Of a stretch of DNA of 35,287 nucleotides, positions 33,691 through 35,287 are shown piece after piece. How positions within the stretch are numbered: position 1 is the first letter of the stretch; each line of letters starts with the position of its first letter. The notes beneath the pieces were generated by a model. It worked only from the letters and a program-made list of their open reading frames with translations. It was not told the DNA's origin and did not search any database. The translations under genes and the position numbers were made by a program. Source of the DNA: an uncultured Bacilli bacterium (GTDB lineage Bacteria > Bacillota_I > Bacilli_A > RF39 > UBA660); contig CANPWX010000003.1 in assembly GCA_947585065.1 (NCBI GenBank), forward strand, positions 1-35,287, given 5' to 3'.

Positions 33691-34305
33691 ATGAGTGAAT
33701 ACGATTTAGCAATGGCTCGTCATAAGAAACGAAAGCAAAAGAAAGAAACAATGAAAGAAGATTTAAAATTGAGCAAAATATTTAGTAAAGTTCTCTTAAG
33801 TATCATTTTTGTCTTAGCAAGCACAATTTATATAAAATTATCCGATCAAAATAAAGAATTTTTTAAAACTCATTTGTTTGAAAACAATTTAGCCTTTACT
33901 CAAGTAAATTCTTGGTATCATAATACATTTGGAAATATCCTTCCTAGTGTACAAGAACCAAATGTTTCTTATGTTGGAAATATGAATGAAATAGAAACAA
34001 AAGAAAGATATTTAGATGGCTATAAGATAACAACTCAAAAAAATACGCCAATAACAGCAATATCAGGTGGATTATTTATCTATATGGGAGAAAAAGAAGG
34101 ATATGAAAATACCTATATTATTCAAGGAGTCGATGGAGTAGACATTTGGTACGGAAATATTACTGATACAGATTTAAAACTATATGATTACGTCGATGCT
34201 GGAACCATTTTAGGAGTAAGTGAAGATGATTACTACTATATAGTAATGGAAAGTGGAGGAAAATACCTAACCTATGAAGAATATGATTCGAAAGTTTCAT
34301 CTTGA
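33691..34305 (+). CDS. SpoIVFA-like membrane protein with degenerate LytM/M23 domain
   Basis: The 204 residues have a basic cytoplasmic start (ARHKKRKQKKE), one membrane helix (about 33-50), a linker and a C-terminal LytM-like beta domain (about 110-195): TPITAISGGLFIYMGEKEGY, YIIQGVDGVDIWYGNI and YDYVDAGTILGVS. The His and Asp residues that bind zinc in active M23 peptidases are absent, as in B. subtilis SpoIVFA, which anchors and inhibits the SpoIVFB protease. The next gene encodes the matching M50 protease with a 32-base overlap, which supports the pairing. Whether it acts in sporulation here cannot be told. The start follows GGGTGATAATAA. Confidence 0.75.
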   Translation: MSEYDLAMARHKKRKQKKETMKEDLKLSKIFSKVLLSIIFVLASTIYIKLSDQNKEFFKTHLFENNLAFTQVNSWYHNTFGNILPSVQEPNVSYVGNMNEIETKERYLDGYKITTQKNTPITAISGGLFIYMGEKEGYENTYIIQGVDGVDIWYGNITDTDLKLYDYVDAGTILGVSEDDYYYIVMESGGKYLTYEEYDSKVSS

Positions 34306-35047
34306 TCTATCGACTCTTTTTTTCTTTCTCCTTTCTTTTTGCTGTGGATATTTTAAACAAACAATCCTTACATTTGCAATTGTACTTTGGCACGAACTAG
34401 GACATATACTTGCCATAAAAATTTGTAAATATCGCTTTTTACGTGTTGAACTCTATCCTTTTGGAGGAATCACAAAAATCGAAAAACCAATTAACTCTTC
34501 TATAAATAAAGAAATAATCATTTCCCTTTCTGGAGTAGGAATGCAATTTCTTCTTTTTTTTGTAAACTTTGTTTTATTAAAAAAAAATATGTATCTTTTA
34601 TCTACCTATGAATTTATCAAAACAGCCAATACTTATATATTATTATTCAATCTTCTACCCATCATTCCTTTAGATGGAAGTAGAACGATTCATAGTCTAT
34701 TAGAAAAATATCTTTCCTATGAAAAATCATATTTTTGGTATGAAGTGATTTCCATTTGCTCTTTATTTCTATTTTGCATAGGAAATATTATTTTTTCTTT
34801 TGATAATTATTTTATATGTGGTGTATTAATTACTCAATTCTTTATTTTAAAAAAGCAAAAAAAATACTTCATTCAAAGATTTTATTTAGAAAGGTATTTA
34901 CGAGAGTATCCTTATAAAAGAATAGAAAATAATTCCTCTAAAAACATTCACGTTTTAAAAAAAGAAACTCTTCATTTTTTTAAAGAAGAAAATAAATTTA
35001 TTCATGAGAAAACATTACTCCAAAAATATTTTTCTGAGTTTCACTAA
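34274..35047 (+). CDS. SpoIVFB-like site-2 (M50) intramembrane metalloprotease
   Basis: The 257-residue membrane protein carries the zinc motif HELGH (H40-H44) in a membrane helix and the second-half motif NLLPIIPLDGSRTIHSLL (about 123-140) with the third ligand Asp, in the arrangement typical of SpoIVFB/M50B proteases. FGGITKIEKP between them is also characteristic. In B. subtilis SpoIVFB releases sigma-K; the substrate here is unknown. The C-terminal 60 residues are basic and soluble, and I see no clear CBS domain. It overlaps the SpoIVFA-like gene by 32 bases; an ATG at 34283 is an alternative, but GGAGGA at 34256 favours 34274. rplU follows, as in B. subtilis. Confidence 0.88.
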   Translation: MKNMIRKFHLDLSTLFFFLLSFCCGYFKQTILTFAIVLWHELGHILAIKICKYRFLRVELYPFGGITKIEKPINSSINKEIIISLSGVGMQFLLFFVNFVLLKKNMYLLSTYEFIKTANTYILLFNLLPIIPLDGSRTIHSLLEKYLSYEKSYFWYEVISICSLFLFCIGNIIFSFDNYFICGVLITQFFILKKQKKYFIQRFYLERYLREYPYKRIENNSSKNIHVLKKETLHFFKEENKFIHEKTLLQKYFSEFH

Positions 35048-35073
35048 ATTCGTTAACAAAGGTGCGATTTTAT

Positions 35074-35102
35074 TTGACAAACAAAATAACTTTTGATAGA
35101 AT
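35074..35102 (+). promoter_or_regulatory. Strong promoter for rplU
   Basis: Consensus TTGACA (35074-35079), a 17-base spacer and TAGAAT (35097-35102) with a TGA extension. This is the best promoter in the window, as expected for a ribosomal-protein operon. Confidence 0.88.
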
Positions 35103-35108
35103 GAATAT

Positions 35109-35213
35109 GTTTTGAAGAAACAAAAGTTGTTTCATTTAAAACCGCACAAGAAGGGTTATAAAAACAAATCGTTACCTTTCCTTGGCGAGTCTTATAACGA
35201 AAAGGAGGTTAAA
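35109..35213 (+). ncRNA. L21-type ribosomal-protein leader RNA
   Basis: About 105 bases separate the predicted start of transcription from rplU and contain structured RNA. GAAACAA (35117-35123) pairs with TTGTTTC (35127-35133). GTTATAA (35155-35161) pairs with TTATAAC (35192-35198), enclosing the C/G-rich stretch ACCTTTCCTTGGCGAGT. AACCGCACAAGAAGG lies between the two stems. Position, size and the CCGCA and CCTTTCC..GGCGA boxes are consistent with the L21 leader of low-GC Gram-positives, thought to mediate autoregulation. A covariance-model match was not run. Confidence 0.7.
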
Positions 35214-35287
35214 ATGAAAGCAATCTTTGTTACAGGTGGAAAACAATACTATGTAGAAGAAGGAAGTACCATTTATGTTGAAAAATT
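35214..35287 (+). CDS. rplU: 50S ribosomal protein bL21 (partial, runs off window)
   Basis: The ATG at 35214 follows a consensus AAGGAGGT and encodes MKAIFVTGGKQYYVEEGSTI before the window ends after 24 codons. This is the bL21 N-terminus (MxAIIxTGGKQYxVxxGdxIxVEKL). It lies immediately after the L21-type leader and the spoIVFB-like gene, as in B. subtilis, where ysxB and rpmA would follow. Confidence 0.93.
   Translation, partial: MKAIFVTGGKQYYVEEGSTIYVEK

Noticed and set aside
1..35287. Long - strand open frames inside the + strand genes
   Set aside because: They lie opposite well-conserved genes, lack ribosome sites and encode low-complexity Phe/Leu-rich sequence expected from reversed AT-rich codons; only rpmB and the TIGR04086-type gene stand up.
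1..35287. Reassigned TGA (Trp) codon as in mycoplasmas
   Set aside because: Conserved Trp positions use TGG, and TGA ends several intact genes (fmt, radC, the HAD-upstream gene) at the expected lengths.
1..35287. CRISPR arrays, insertion sequences, prophage, tRNA or rRNA genes
   Set aside because: No regularly spaced repeats, transposase, integrase or tRNA-like cloverleaf was found on reading both strands.

Overview
The window is a gene-dense, AT-rich stretch of bacterial chromosome, almost all coding on the + strand. It uses the standard bacterial code: TGG encodes Trp and several genes end in TGA. PolC beside DnaE, PrkC/PrpC, RsgA, SpoIVFA/SpoIVFB-like proteins, sigma-A-type promoters with extended -10 boxes and strong Shine-Dalgarno sites all point to a low-GC Gram-positive of the Bacilli type. 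The compact gene set (no def, rsmB, thiN, rplS, mreB or minCD where relatives such as Bacillus subtilis carry them) fits a reduced, uncultured, probably host-associated Bacilli/Mollicutes-like lineage. That placement is inference.

Layout. 1-6035: a broken asparagine synthetase/23S rRNA methyltransferase fusion, then rimM, trmD, an unknown gene, a HAD phosphatase, priA and fmt, ended by a terminator. 6095-8355: rlmN and an unusual two-lobed thyX, each with its own promoter. 8514-12461: prpC, prkC, rsgA and rpe, convergent with a short rpmB on the - strand. The priA-to-rpmB order matches B. subtilis with several genes missing and thyX inserted. 12809-20255: dnaE and polC, the two replicative polymerases, four bases apart. 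20345-21096: rpmG and efp. 21178-25295: a large membrane protein, an [FeFe]-hydrogenase-like protein and two prepilin-like proteins. 25375-29870: ruvA, a damaged ruvB, a small nucleoside/nucleotide kinase, queA, tgt and a small membrane-anchored protein, convergent with a TIGR04086-type membrane protein. 30318-35287: a YetF/DUF421 membrane protein, then a SPOR-domain protein, radC, mreC, mreD, dut, spoIVFA-like, spoIVFB-like and the start of rplU behind an L21-type leader. This last block is a shrunken version of the Bacillus spoIIB-maf-radC-mreBCD-minCD-spoIVFAB-rplU cluster.

Most of the window is housekeeping: translation and RNA modification (rimM, trmD, fmt, rlmN, rsgA, efp, queA, tgt, L28, L33, L21), replication and repair (priA, dnaE, polC, ruvAB), nucleotide supply (thyX, dut, kinase), Ser/Thr signalling and envelope shape. 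I see no CRISPR array, transposon, prophage, rRNA or tRNA. The points most worth a second look are two gene lesions joined at short shared sequences (asnB/trmH near 181-198, ruvB near 26660); a consistent overlap of terminator hairpins with stop codons; the split-motif ThyX; the orphan hydrogenase next to prepilins; and retention of the SpoIVFA/FB protease pair in a cluster that lost mreB and minCD.
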